Assembly (NCBI GenBank): GCA_050084985.1
Contig: JBITNC010000001.1
Span: forward strand, 123,814,001-123,878,000
Origin: Nageia nagi
Lineage: Eukaryota > Pinophyta
Length of the DNA: 64,000 nt
Direction of reading: 5' to 3'
The position numbers and the translations under genes were made by a program. Of the stretch, positions 12,501 through 24,330 are shown piece by piece; position 1 is the stretch's first letter, and every line of letters starts with the position of its first letter. Below the pieces are notes generated by a model. It was not told the origin of the DNA. It was given only the letters and a program-made list of their open reading frames with translations, and did not search any database.

Positions 12501-12969
12501 TTGTAATTCTTATTATTTTTCATCATCTTCATCATCATAAATAACCATGTTAGCTACTTTGTGGATGTTCTCATTTTCCTCAAGATCTATTATCATCTTT
12601 ATATTTACTTCTAGTATCTTGTGAAAGGAATGCATCATATTATGATTGTACCAAGCTAACATGTTTAAAAGAATCAAACCCATCTCAAAGAGTATTTGTA
12701 TTAATATTAGAATCAATAAACCAATTCTTGAAAATATTTTGGATAACTTCTCTATGATAACCAGATTCATGCATAAATCATATAAGCTAATTTTATTAGA
12801 AAAAGAATCATTATCATTAAAAAGTTTAGTCTTACCTCCTTTATTACCTTATTGCACATGGGGACAATATTCTTCAAGAGAAACCATGTTTAACATATTA
12901 TTGTATCCTTTATCATCAGATTCCTCTATGGTTTTGTTATCATATTCTTCATTGGTAACATAAATAACT

Positions 12970-14094
12970 TATCAATTTTCTAACAGATTATGACATTTAT
13001 TCTTCATTTCAATATGCACATTAGTGGAATGACCTTTCACTTTATGATACAAAAAATTATTGTTCTCATTGTAGTAATGGGGCTTCTTTTCATGTTCACC
13101 AAATTCTTTTCCCTTTTTAGGTTCCATCAATCCTTTTGCTAAATAATCTTTAAGAAATTATGTTATAGCTATGGGGATCTTGTTAAAAGGTTATTTTTCT
13201 GCTTCATTTACACTTGGTTTAACCGTATATACTTGACTATTCTCATTCCTTTGATATAACTTTTTATGATTATCCTTGTTATAATATGTATACTTAAGTT
13301 GACCAAATCTTACAAACAAATTTCTTTCTCAATAAACATGTAAACCATATCTATAAATGAATTTTTAACATACTCAAGATGTATTTTAGCAAGAATAGGA
13401 TTAATGTTATTAAGGAATACCTTTGCAATAAATTTCTCATATATAGTTTGTTCCATTAATCTCCAAATCTTCACATGCCTTTTTGCAAACTTATCCACCC
13501 TTTCAGATTGACCTTGCATACAATGAATCATATTTATAAAATCAATAGGCTTATAAATATTACATTGAAAGTGAATTTGAAATTATATTTCAATTGGTGA
13601 AAAAAGGTAATTGAAGTAGGTGCTAAATTATGAAAATACTTTGATTCTTCACTAATCAAAATCATAGGAAAGTATTTAGCCTTTAACTGATCATTGATTT
13701 TACTCTTTAGCTCCATGATATACTCATATCCTTGTAGATGACTAATTGGATTTTCTTCATTATTAAATTTTTTGAATTCAAGTTCCTTATTTGTTTCAAT
13801 GATGATTACCTTTTGAATCTCCATGGTCAAGGGATTTCCTTTATCTTCTATATGATCAATACTATTCCTAAACTTATTCTTCAATTGATTGGTCTTCATT
13901 TCCATTAATCTGATTTGGTCAACTTTGTAACTTTTGATGATAACTGATGTATTATTCCTAGCATTAGCATTAACAATAGCAATAGCACTACCCCCAACAT
14001 TAGCATTTGTAATAGCTTTAGAATTAGCATTATATTTCCCTACTAATAATGCAATGTTTTTCACACATCTAGAAATAGATATCAAATACCTCAA
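12970..14094 (-). pseudogene. Gag region of the family-1 element
   Basis: The longest intact piece (13534-14094, 186 codons) begins with an Asn/Ala-rich stretch (NANSKAITNANVGGSA) and continues to a core with NPISHLQGYEYIMELKSKIN. That core matches in position and pattern the segment MAHIKDFEMKYKLKFSMND of the Tat element gag at 26932-27165. A following minus-strand section at about 13190-12970 resembles 26560-26395 of that element, so the two families share gag plus its downstream linker. Frames are broken at about 13532 and beyond. It is non-functional, and the role is inferred by homology within this window. Confidence 0.55.
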
Positions 14095-14169
14095 AAAATC
14101 TTGGCATTTTTTGGCTAATAAAAAAGATAAACAAATATACTAATTGTGTAAAATATGACCTTCAAAAAT

Positions 14170-14210
14170 TACCAAAACATACCTATATATATATACACAC
14201 ACACACACAT
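14170..14210. repeat. TA/CA microsatellite
   Basis: A (TA)n run passes into a (CA)n run ending in CATGTATG. Other simple runs in this element are poly-T at about 14670 and poly-A at about 14790. Confidence 0.85.
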
Positions 14211-14881
14211 GTATGAGATATAATTTTCTAATGTAAAAACTCACCAAACAAACTAAAATAACCTTGAAAATTTGGATTTTCCAATAAAATTTTTTTTTTG
14301 ATCAACCAAGAATAATGCATTCAATAATACAAATTTCACCTTTGAAAAGTTTCCTATCTATAATATCTAAGGTTTATGCAAAATTCTAGGCCACAAAAAA
14401 CCATTCAATCTTTAAAAGTTAAGTTCAAACTCTAGGGTTTTATGAAAAAATAAAATTCCATGAAAATGTATGAAAATAAACCCAATATAACTTTGGGAAA
14501 AGTAAAAATCATCTATCATGAATATATAAGGTTTTGAAAAAGTTCTAGGATATAAATATGCATAAAATCTTCAAAAATCAAGTTCAAAATTAAAGGTCTA
14601 ATAAAAAATGAAATTCTACAAAATAAAAATACCTTCAAATTTTCAACTATTTAAAAGTTATAGGTTTTTTTTTTTTTTTTTTGTATTAAATTTAGACAAA
14701 CATAAGTTAAACAAAACCTAGGGTTTCCTATGAAAAATTCCATAGAAAGTATGATGCCCTAAAAATAAAAAACCTAGTTTGTTTTTCAAAAAAAAAAAAA
14801 AAAAAATTGAAGTAGGTTCAAGCAACACTTTCTAACCTTAATTAAGATACGAATATGGTAAAAAAAAGGTGGGCACTAATT

Positions 14882-15674
14882 TGTTGAAATATTTTTACTA
14901 ACTTGTAATATTATACTAGGTAGAAATTATATTAAAGCATTCACATTCGATCATAAGAATAACAATCTAAACTATACAAAATGGACATCAATATATTCTT
15001 AGACTACTAGATTAAGATAACACCAATACACTAATGAGAAAGGGATTAAGAGATAGGTACATACCTATGAATTCCTTAGCTAGGAGGAGCTAATTATATT
15101 TAGATTGAGTTTATTATAGATAGGTGACCTTGATGTGAGGAGCCCATAAATCAAAATAGTAAGAATGTTAATGCAGATGCTTATTGTAGCATAGGCACTA
15201 TGTCTTGAAATAATAGTATGGTCATACATGAGAGTGTAGGTACTATGGTTTCAATTGATTTAGATTCACCACCAAAAACCAAAGCAAAAAACTATATCAA
15301 TAAGTTAAGATAAACATATAATTATGAAAGATGGAACGATAAATATGCTTAAGTGATAACAAGATCCCAATCTCGATAGGTGATATTGAGAAACACCTAA
15401 ATTTATGTATTGATTATCAAGATGAAATATTTATTCTTTCCTATATAATCAAAATTACCATTATACATACAAGATATCCTCCAATTCATCTTTAGGAAGA
15501 TTAGCATTGACATTGGGATACCTTGCACAAATATAAAAAATATTATATGAGAATTATCTTAAGTGGGCCAACATAACATATATGGTATAATATAAAATAG
15601 TTTGTGTCATAAGATTAACATAATAAAATACCTAAGTGGTACAACCTTATGTGGTCCAAAATTAGGTGTCAACA
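14882..15674 (-). repeat. Family-1 LTR (5' LTR of the element)
   Basis: It starts TGTTGAAATATTTTTAC and ends GGTGTCAACA. It pairs with 10180-10983. Confidence 0.65.
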
Positions 15675-15849
15675 ACTCCATAATATGATAAGTTACTTAG
15701 TCTAAATCTTCACCCACCTTAGGAAGTAGGGGATGGAGTCTATACTAGATCTTCTTTAAGGGCTTGATCCTTCCCCTTTGAATCAATTAAGTTTCCAAAA
15801 TTAATAGATCCAAATTTACATATCACAAATATAATAATAATAGGAGAGA

Positions 15850-16323
15850 GGGAATTTCCTCTCCAAATCAATGATAGGATTGATATACAAGGAAAGTCTA
15901 TTGAAAGTATTGGATATTGGGCCCTTGTTCATGGGGAGTAAAGGGCTAGTATTTAATCATTGGTACAAAGGTTTTAGGCATAAAAGAGAGAATATCAACT
16001 TGATACTAACTTTGATAATCTTAATAATACTTACACTAGATTATTTGAATATTAGTGTGATCATTGAAATCATAAAAGGAATTGGCAATCTCATCTCAAT
16101 TCATAAGAGAATGGAAAATAGGAGTCAATTAATAGATGCAAGGTTATATGTTAATATTGATATCATGAAGGAATTAAGGATAAATAGGATACAAAGAGAT
16201 AACATTGAAGAATATAAAAAAACATTCCAAGAAGGTGAAGACATCATGATGAGATCATCATCCAATTATAAGAGGAATTCATTATGGGGTAGTTGGGGCT
16301 CAAAAATGTCTTCTAATATATAA
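15850..16323 (+). pseudogene. LINE ORF1-like (DUF4283-type) fragment
   Basis: An open frame of 150 codons (15871-16323) contains IGNLISIHKRMEN followed by ARLYVNIDI. This fits the end of the DUF4283 domain of plant LINE ORF1 proteins, where an isoleucine-glycine-N pair is followed by a catalysis-free RNP-like fold and an A-R-hydrophobic-V-x-x-D strand. The N-terminal part (FNHWYKGFRHKRE) fits the tryptophan-containing loop of that family. The expected zinc knuckle is not visible downstream. The frame runs in the same direction as, and just ahead of, the endonuclease/RT remnant. Identification rests on motif pattern only. Confidence 0.5.
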
Positions 16324-16439
16324 AATCAAACTAGGAAGACTAGGGAGAAAATTGCTAATGGGATGCAAACCATTCTATATAAGAGTGAAGGATACCTTTC
16401 CTAATGAAGCTATTGAGTTAGAATATTTATAGTTATAAT

Positions 16440-18305
16440 AACTTAGAAGGAAAAGGTACCTTAGATACCTTTGGACTAGATAAAACCCTAACTTTTTATT
16501 GCTTAAAGAGTCAAAACTGAAGGAAGGAAGAGTGATGGATGCTAAGGGAAAGTTATGGAGGGATGTAAAATTTTATTGGAAGGAATCTTATGTATTCTTA
16601 GGAGGATTATTATCTTAATGGAATTATAGAATGATGGAAGAATAAATTTGAATGTGTCATCATTAATCTTTATGTGTTAAATGACCTTTAATAAAGATGA
16701 AGGTTATTTACATACCTAAAACATGACAAACATAATGCTAAATAATAGCCATGGTTGATAATGTGAGATTTTAATAATACGTTGCATCCACATTAAAAGG
16801 AAGGAGGAATGGGGTCAAGATAAAGGTACTTGGGTGAACTCAAGAAGTTATTGAATGACAACAAGCTAATGGATTTAAACTTGACTAGAAGTGAATTCAC
16901 TTAGACCAATATGCAAGCTAGAGATGCTTGTATCTAAAGTATACTTGATAGGGCACCATGTTTATTTGAATGGTTGATAACATTCCTCAACTACATATTG
17001 GTGTCTTACACTAAGATAATTTGATATCATAACCTAATATTTACTTAAGCAATGTTATACAACAAAAATTAGTCATCCTTCATGTTTGATATGATGTGGC
17101 CTACCCATCCATATGTATGTGCTTGATTTTAATAGTGGTGGAATATAAAAATTCAAGGAACTAAAATATTCCAAGTAGCATCCAAATTGAGGTATGTAAA
17201 GCAAATTATCAAATATTAGAATTGGAATGCTTTCAAAAATATTGATAAGAAAAAATAGGCTATGAAGGCCAAACCAAGTTAAATTAAATAAAAAACCCAA
17301 TGGAATGGCTGTTCCAAGATGTTGGCTTCCAAGGAGAATGAATTAAAAGGAAGATATTAATCAATCCTAAATTAAGAAGCTATTCCTTGGAGATAAAAAT
17401 CCATGATTGATTGGTTAGAAAATGATGATATGAATACCATGTTCTTTAATGTATTTATTATGCAAAGGAGGTCCTTTAATAAAATTTGAGGCATATATAG
17501 GGGGGATGGTAGTTTGGTTAAATAAAAAAAGGAGATGAAGGAAAGGACTAACAATTTCTACAAAAACTTTCTTACCTTGGATAAGGAAGATCACCTAGAG
17601 GTGACTACATTTCTACTTTAAAACATTCAAAGGCTCATTGAAGAAGAAAATAATGGGAATATTATGGTCCCTATCATATAAGATAAAGCATAATCCACCA
17701 TTTTGTTGATGGATAAGGATAAGACCCCTAGCCCAAATGATTTCTCAACATTATTCTTTCACCTTTTATGGGATATTATGGGCAAGGATGTGGTAGGATT
17801 GGTGTAAGAAGTTTCAAAGAATGATGCCATATTAAGGAGATATAATTGTACCATTTTTAATCTAATTCTAAAGGAAAAAGGTGCCATAAATATGAAGGAA
17901 TTTAGATCAATCAACCTCTATAATACAATTTACAAAATAATAACTAAAATTCTTACCAAAAGAATGCAAGAGCTTCTTCTAAAGATAATTTTAGTTAACC
18001 AAGATGGATTTGATAGAGGAAGATAGATAGTTGATGGAATCATCACAATGTATGAGACCATCCAATCTCTTATAAATAACAAGGAAGAAGGGATGATGAT
18101 TATACTATATATGCAAAAAGCATATGATAGAGTCTTATGGAATTTGCTTTTATAGGTATTGGAAAATTTCAATTTCAATGAAAAATGATAAAAATGGATT
18201 AGAATTTGTATATCAATGATTACCTTTTTAGTATTGGTGAATAGGTATTCATATGGCTTATCAAGTACTATAATAGGGTTATATTAGGGTGACCCCATCT
18301 CACCT
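16440..18305 (+). pseudogene. LINE ORF2 (endonuclease and reverse transcriptase), decayed
   Basis: The plus strand shows the plant LINE ORF2 blocks in order. These are an endonuclease part with MDLNLTRSEFT (about 16870) and LDRAPCLFEW (about 16948), then WLENDDMNTMFFN (17400-17440; family WLKEGDRNTKFFH), then KTPSPNDFSTLFF (about 17730). The RT core follows (17850-18170) with FRSINLYNTIYKIITK, ILVNQDGFDRGR, and MQKAYDRVLWNLL, corresponding to the family blocks FRPISLCN, I-x-x-x-Q-x-x-F-x-x-GR and D-x-x-KAYDRV. The last block is GLY-stop-GDPISP (about 18270-18300), equal to the family GLRQGDPLSP. Similarity stops there, before the FADD catalytic block, so the 3' half of RT and the C-terminal region are missing. 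Frames are broken many times. Confidence 0.85.
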
Positions 18306-18369
18306 TAGGGTGGATGAAAGAAGTTATGTCCATTAAAAGTGGATATTTTCTTACTTGGAGAAAGGTAGG

Positions 18370-18498
18370 AAGGAATAGGATCCCATTATGAAAAGAATAA
18401 GATTTTATTTTTCTTTGGGATCCTAAGCCAAAAACCAAAATGAAATCCTTCCAACTTTCAATAATTAAATCTTATTTCATAATAGGATCCCATTCCTA
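18370..18498. repeat. MITE-like inverted repeat
   Basis: The left arm GGAATAGGATCCCATTATGA and the right arm (reverse complement of TCATAATAGGATCCCATTCC) pair over about 35 bases with few mismatches, leaving a short loop. The size (about 129 bp) and terminal pairing fit a miniature inverted-repeat element or a simple palindrome. No clear target duplication was found. Confidence 0.5.
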
Positions 18499-18984
18499 AA
18501 AATTATAATTGCCTTATAAGACCTATAGGTTTATTCATTCCCCAAGAAAATGAAATTTTAGTCTTTCAAAGGTGACATAGGGAAAATTGGGTAACAACAT
18601 TTTTTTTCTTATGTACACTTTACCCCCCTTTTGTAGCCATTTTCAGTAACCATTATTCTAGGTATGATCTATTATCCACTAATTTATCATTTTTTCTTTA
18701 AAAATAAATTTTTTGTTTAATTTAGTTTTTTTTTCATTGTTAATTATTTTTCATTTGTGTTTATTTTGGTACCATGCTCCTCATCTAGAGTTTCTACAAC
18801 AATCATAAATTATTTGACAAAAAAGCATCATCCAAATTCAGTTAGATTATATAATGCAATGATTGTAGGATATGCAAAAAATAGATTTTTTGAAATGATC
18901 CTAGAGACTTTTAAGCTGATCTAATTATCAAGTCATGTAAAAGAAAACTTTGTAACCTTTCCCAACATTCTTTGAATATGTCCC

Positions 18985-19300
18985 ACCTTGGAACTTCTCT
19001 CATAGAGTATCCACACCCATTCTAAAAAGCCCAAGTAATCAAAATTATATAATTCCACCTCTCTAATCCATTCATGGAGTACCCATGACCAATATGAAAA
19101 TTATAAAAATATGTAAAACTACTTATTTAAACCATTTATGGAGTAATTATATCCATTTTGGAAAGTGAAAGAAAGAAAAAATTTGTAAAATCACTTCTCT
19201 AATCTATTCCTAAAGTACCCATATCCATTTTCTAAATAAAAAAAAAATAAAAACTTTGTATGATTATTTCTTTGATCCATGTAGGGAATATCCACTACTA
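18985..19300. repeat. Degenerate tandem repeat of about 65-75 bp
   Basis: The phrase CTCTAATCCATTCATGGAGT followed by ACCCATATCC-like sequence recurs about five times with drift (near 18997, 19061, 19130, 19192 and 19265). Confidence 0.55.
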
Positions 19301-20543
19301 TGTAGAGAGCTCTAAAGGAAGAAAAAATGTAAACTTATCTTTCCAAGTTGTTAAATAAGCACTACATCCACATTATGTCTATGAATTCATGAATTTTGAA
19401 ATATATATTAGTTTTAAAAGATAACTAGCCTCAAAGAATCATGCATATAAGCTATTAATTAATAATAAAAAGGAAATGTCATTGGGTAATATGTAAGTTA
19501 GGCTTATTATCAAATAGAAGATATTGGAACCATAGTTATAAAAATTACAAAGTAGCCTCATGTAATATATTGAAGAGTAAAAATTAATATATTAATAACT
19601 GATGTTAAATAAAAATCTTTAAATAAACCTTTATGTATTTTTCGTACAACAAAAGAGAGAGGATGATTATGTATTATGAAAATTTTCAGTAAATTCTTAT
19701 AATAACATGTATATATTAGAGTATTTTCCTTAGTTTAAAATAATTAGGAATGCATACAAGATGCTTCATATTCCTAATAAGATAGGCAATAGCTATATAA
19801 AATACCTTTCTTTAATCTATTATATAATGCATAAAAATTAATACAAGCTTCATGAGATGAAATAGTAAGTATATAATATGATAAACATTATTAAGCCTAC
19901 TGGTTCTCCTAAAATAATAAAAAATTGTTCACATTAGACTAATTGCTAAAAGTAAGAACAAAGGATACATAGATAATACCTGTAATACTATACTAAAAAA
20001 ACATATCTTTACCTTAAATGTTTTGATTGATGCAAGCACATATGTTGAATTATTTATCTCTATTGATTCAAGAAGGAAAGGAAACTAATTAAGAGTGGAT
20101 GGTAAAAGTAAAATGGTTTTAAAATTAGATATCACACTTTTAGGTTTATACTTGATTCAAAATAAAAGGTATTAAGATAATTTTATAAATGGTATAACTA
20201 TTTTTTGTTATATTTTCTTGAGACATATTAGATTTAAGTATTGTTTAAAATTATGAAACTTTTATTATTCAAAGTATTCTTTATTACTTTATGATTCAAG
20301 TTCTATAGATTAAAAATTGGTTTTACTCAATAAATAATATATATTGAAATTAATAATATGAATGGGTGAAATTATTAAAATTATATCTCAAATAATTAAT
20401 CAATGAAGTAGCCTATACCTAATTAAATATGAATTAATTGATAACACAAACATATCATTCTTAAATGTAGTAATGAAGTGAAGTTAAAATTGAGTTTAAG
20501 CCTTCATGTAAATTCTAGACTTTAATGCATCTCTTATAAAACA

Positions 20544-21270
20544 TGTTATAATTGAAATAATAATTATCATAGTTATTTACAAAATAATTAAATTATATAA
20601 TTAAATAAAATAATAGGAAATTGATGACATTAATGATGATAAATATCAACTTTACCATAACCTATCAAAAATAGATTAATAAAAGATACAAACCTATACT
20701 TTACCTATGAGGATGAATGGAGGTGAGATTTAATCGAGAGAGGACAAATGATGAGCTTCTCTAAAACATAGAGCCACTAATGTAGCCTTAACCCACTGAC
20801 AACACCAAAAACCTAGTGATAGTGCTTAGCTATCTTTCTAAAATTTTTCCCTTTGAAGCTTGATGTCATAATTTCACCTTCAATGCACCAAATCTTGATC
20901 ACAAAGGAATAAAATATCATAGGAATGCAAAGCTAAGAGTATAACAAAATCTAGAGATGATAGGTAGAATTTAGAAACACTAATCAAGATTGACACAAGT
21001 ATATTACCACATATCAAGGATTTAGGATTATATCATGTCATGTCATATCTTTTATCATCCATTACCCCTCCATCTTTATAGGTAAGAAGTCTAGTTCTAA
21101 GGCTTCTCCTTAGGTTTATTGTGATACCAAGCTAACTTGTTACCATAAAATATAAAGGTAGATGAGAGTACATATGGAAAAGAGAATTTATTTAATAAAT
21201 TAAATAAATAATTTCAAAAATTTAAAATGATATTTTAATTAAATCAAAATTCCTTTTTAGGTCTTAATAG
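20544..21270 (-). repeat. 3' LTR of the old Tat element
   Basis: It aligns with 27522-28251 throughout (shared blocks: TGACATTAATGATGATAAA, GAATGGAGGTGAGATT, GACACAAGTATATT). Divergence looks like 10-15 percent by eye. Confidence 0.75.
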
Positions 21271-21639
21271 ATGCCCCACTTTGAATATATTTTGATGCTT
21301 TTGAGATAAAAGAAAATCAAAGCATGAATTCAAAGTATAACAAGATAAGAAAGAAAATACTCCTTGAAAAATTATGATATCATTTTAGCTTTGGATGCCC
21401 TAGTTTTTGCTTATGTTATACCCTCTCTTTGATGTGGTTATGACATGATGGACCTCTCATATTAGAAGCAATTCAAGGTAAAGAAAAAGGTACCTAAAAA
21501 GAGCTTAAACAAGAAATATGTTCATAATATATCTAAATATAAACATTTTATCATCATGATATGGAAAGTATGATAAGTGATAAGAAAAAAAACTATCCAT
21601 GGTGACTTACTCACCAAGATAAAATGATGATAAGCAATT

Positions 21640-21860
21640 TGGATTGATCATCTTACTTGCCCCAATCCACCATGTTTCCATGGATTTTAATATGAATGGA
21701 CCCTCTTTACAAAGGTACCAAATGATAAGATTGACCTTCCTTCCAAAGGTATCAAATGATAAGAGTGATCAACTTGGTTACCCTAAGCCATCATGTTTCC
21801 ATGGATTTACTAATAAGAGTGCCCCTTCCTTACAAAGGAGGCCAATGATATGAACAAAAA
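21640..21860. repeat. Tandem duplication of about 120 bp
   Basis: Two copies share CATGTTTCCATGGATTT, CTTTACAAAGG/CCTTACAAAGG and CAAATGATAAG-like blocks, starting near 21669 and 21789. It sits between the integrase zinc finger and the 3' LTR, where the integrase core should be. Confidence 0.65.
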
Positions 21861-21955
21861 ATGAAATACCGTTTTGACATGTTTTTGATAACCATTATTG
21901 ATAAGCAACTTATTTAACATAAATTATAGGAAAGTAAAGGAACAAATTACCTTGT

Positions 21956-22250
21956 TCATTGATTTACTATGATAGAATGCAAAACATGAGAAGGAGAAGG
22001 TTGAAGACTAGCATTTTTTTGACATTGTTCACATTTTTTTATATGTAATTCATAATCTTCAAGCATAGTATGCCAATAATAACCTAATCTAAGAAAATTT
22101 TTATAAACAAATTTATAGCTAAAGTGTCCACCACATTCACCATCATGAGCTTGATTAAGGGCCATATCTACTTCAGTCATTAAACATCTAAGAAGAGCTT
22201 CATCAAAAGACCTTCTATACAACAAATCACGTAAGATGACATACTTAGTA
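21956..22250 (-). pseudogene. Integrase zinc-binding (H2C2) remnant of the old Tat element
   Basis: Within a 205-codon minus-strand frame (21956-22573), the C-terminal part contains HDGECGGHFSYKFVYKNF, then GYYWHTMLED and KKCEQCQKN. This is the HHCC zinc finger that starts Ty3/gypsy integrases: H-x-x-x-x-GGH, then C-x-x-C. All four zinc ligands are present. The catalytic DDE core that should follow is absent. The N-terminal half of the same frame is the end of the second RNase H. Confidence 0.8.
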
Positions 22251-22469
22251 GTTAGCTTTTTAAGCCTAATCCTAGCATTATGATGAAAGGAAATAGTAAT
22301 AAATCCATATTTAAGATAATTGAAAATATATTGATACCATTCATATGCATTTATACAAGTAGAAGAAAAATAATGATTCTTAATGAAATCTTCAACAAAA
22401 AAATTATGGGAAGGCTTATCGATTTTTTTGTTTGTGAGAATGGTATCTTTATCTTCTATGGGAATTGGA

Positions 22470-22830
22470 GCAAGGGAGGTGACAATAGCCATAGCATCAA
22501 TGTACCTACTGCAATCAATTGGAATGTTGTTAATTTCATACTCATTGAAGTAGATAAGGAGATTCTCCACCATTTCCTTATATGGTTGTAATTTGGGATC
22601 TTGGTGTTGTACCTGCTACATACTTTCTTGACAACGAGTTGAGAGTCACTAAAGCTTTAGATCCTTTTTACCTTAAAAAGTATTACAACCTTCAAACCTA
22701 AAATTAGAGCTTCATATTCTTCCATATTGTTAGTGAAATCAAAATCTAAATAATAATTCATATGGATAACATCACATTAGGGTTAATAAGAATAATACCT
22801 TGAAGCCCAATTAGAACCATCAAAGAATTA
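22470..22830 (-). pseudogene. Archaeal-type RNase H (RVT_3) of the old Tat element
   Basis: Minus-strand decoding across stops gives DGSNWAS (about 22820), NNMEEYEALILGLKVV (about 22735-22690), then SDSQLVVKKV (about 22650-22620), matching the RVT_3 pattern FDG-x-S, NN-x-AEYEAL-x-GL, GDSQLV. Three of the four acidic catalytic positions are recognisable. Its place, after the ordinary RNase H and before integrase, is the usual Tat arrangement. Confidence 0.7.
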
Positions 22831-23223
22831 GTTCCATTCATCATTTTCTATGAAACCAATAAAAATATGTAGATAATCAAGCTAAAGAATAGAGCAACAA
22901 CATAGGGATACAATGATAGCATATGGTTAAGGGGTGTTCTAGTCATACACTTCATCTAGAAACTATTCCTACATGTTAGATACTTCATTTCATGGGTGAT
23001 TGGAAATGAAGTATGCTATATCCTATCCCTTTATTAACCTTTGGGTGACAAAGATCAAATTGAGTTATTGAAGCAACATTACCCACTTTCCAGCCCTTCC
23101 AAATAGGTAGAACTTAAACATGAGATATCTAAGAGGATATGCTTGAGCGATGATATAAGTTATTTTTCCAAGCATGTAATATCTTAATTTTTTAAATGAC
23201 AAGACTATATAAAATCACATTTT

Positions 23224-23478
23224 TTAAATTGGAGTATACCTTATCTCATAATTAGGTAAATTTTTGCTAATATAGTATATTGTTCTTTCCTTGTTGTTAT
23301 CATCTTTTTGAGCTAAGATTCCCCCCAATGCACTTAATATTGTTGAAACATAAAGTAGAAAACCCTTTTTTGAATTATAAGGGGGTAAAACTAGAGCATT
23401 ATTAAGATACCTTTTGATGTTATCCAAACCTTTTTGGCATTTTTCATGCCAAATGAATTTCTCACCTTTCTTCAGCAA
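23224..23478 (-). pseudogene. RNase H (gypsy type) remnant of the old Tat element
   Basis: The 84-codon frame has FIWHEKCQKGLDNIK, LLYVSTILSALGGILAQ and IYYISKNLPNYEIRYTPI. The pattern is the RNase H following RT in Ty3/gypsy. The first catalytic Asp (normally TDAS) is replaced (YVST), as is usual for the native RNase H of the Tat lineage. Confidence 0.75.
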
Positions 23479-23508
23479 ATGAGAAAATGTAGAAGTTATA
23501 TCTCCTAA

Positions 23509-24330
23509 TTAAGAAATGAACCTTCTAACTACTTGTACTTTCCCTTGAATACTTCTCAATTCCTTCAAGTTCTTAGGTGGAGGAAGATAAAGAATAGCTA
23601 AAATTTTCTTAAGGTCCACCTTTATACCTCTTCTTGAAATAAGGAACCCAAGAGATTTACCTGACACTACAAATGCACACTTTTGAGGCTTCAATTTCAA
23701 CTTGCATTCTCTCATTTGCTAGAAGATGTTTCTGAAATTTAGAATGTGGTCATATTTGGTTATGTATTTGGCTAAAATATCATCAACATACACCTCAATA
23801 TGGTCATGGATCATATCATAGAACATAGTCACCATGCCTCTCTGATAAGTTACACCTGCATTCTTTAGACCAAAAGGCATTACTACCCAACAAAATGTAC
23901 CCCAAGGAGTAACAAAAGATATCTTATGTTGGTTCTCCTTGTTGATCCTAATTTGATTGTAGATAGAAAATACATCCATGAAATATAAAACTTTATGGTT
24001 TGGTATTTAATCTATAATCATATGAATATTAAGCAAAGGAAAGACATCTTTTGGGAATATATTGTTGATATCCCTAAAATATGTACATCTTATTTCACCA
24101 TTATGCTTAGCTAAAGGTATAGCATTAGAACTCCACATAGAATAATCAATAGAGATAATTAAATAATTATTAAGTTATTTCTCAATATTCTTTTTAATAG
24201 AAAGGGCTACCCTAGGATGCATCTTTCTAGGTTTTTGTTGAATTGATTTGACATCTTCATTGATAACTAGGCTATGAATGACAAAATTAGGATCAATAAA
24301 AGGTATATTAGAATAATAACAAGAAAATAT
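23509..24330 (-). pseudogene. Reverse transcriptase of the old Tat element
   Basis: In order on the minus strand: KPRKMHPRVAL (about 24220), MDVFSIYNQIRINKENQHK (23979-23920), TPWGTFCWVVMPFGLKNAG (about 23905-23850), the catalytic EVYVDDILA (about 23790), and LKPQKCAFVV/LGFLISRRGI (23690-23630). These are RT blocks 2 to 7 of Ty3/gypsy. The DVFS Asp and the YVDD pair are intact, but stops occur at about 23717 and 24170, so no active enzyme can be made. A following block (KNLKELRSIQGKVQVVRRFI) is the RT thumb/connection. Confidence 0.85.

Larger units (their letters stand above)
10180..15674 (-). mobile_element. Non-autonomous LTR element of family 1 (two LTRs, gag only)
   Basis: LTRs at about 10180-10983 and 14882-15674 (roughly 800 bp each) are diverged copies of each other. 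The left LTR is bordered on its inner side by ATGCCCCACCTTTG (10985-10998), a polypurine tract on the minus strand. The right LTR is bordered by GGTGGGCACTAAT (14868-14880), the same PBS-like block as the copy at 5806. The 3.9-kb interior shows a gag region (about 12970-14100) related to that of the Tat element at 20544-28251. I find no RT, RNase H or integrase motif in 11000-12500, so it appears to depend on another element. LTR divergence and stops indicate considerable age. Confidence 0.7.
18306..20543. other. Unassigned AT-rich region with small repeats
   Basis: No coding motif is seen on either strand. It contains a MITE-like inverted repeat (18370-18498) and a degenerate tandem repeat (18985-19300), listed separately. 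The rest is stop-rich and featureless to me. Confidence 0.5.

Noticed and set aside
21644-21853. Plus-strand 69-codon frame
   Set aside because: Made by the 120-bp tandem duplication; no homologous domain.
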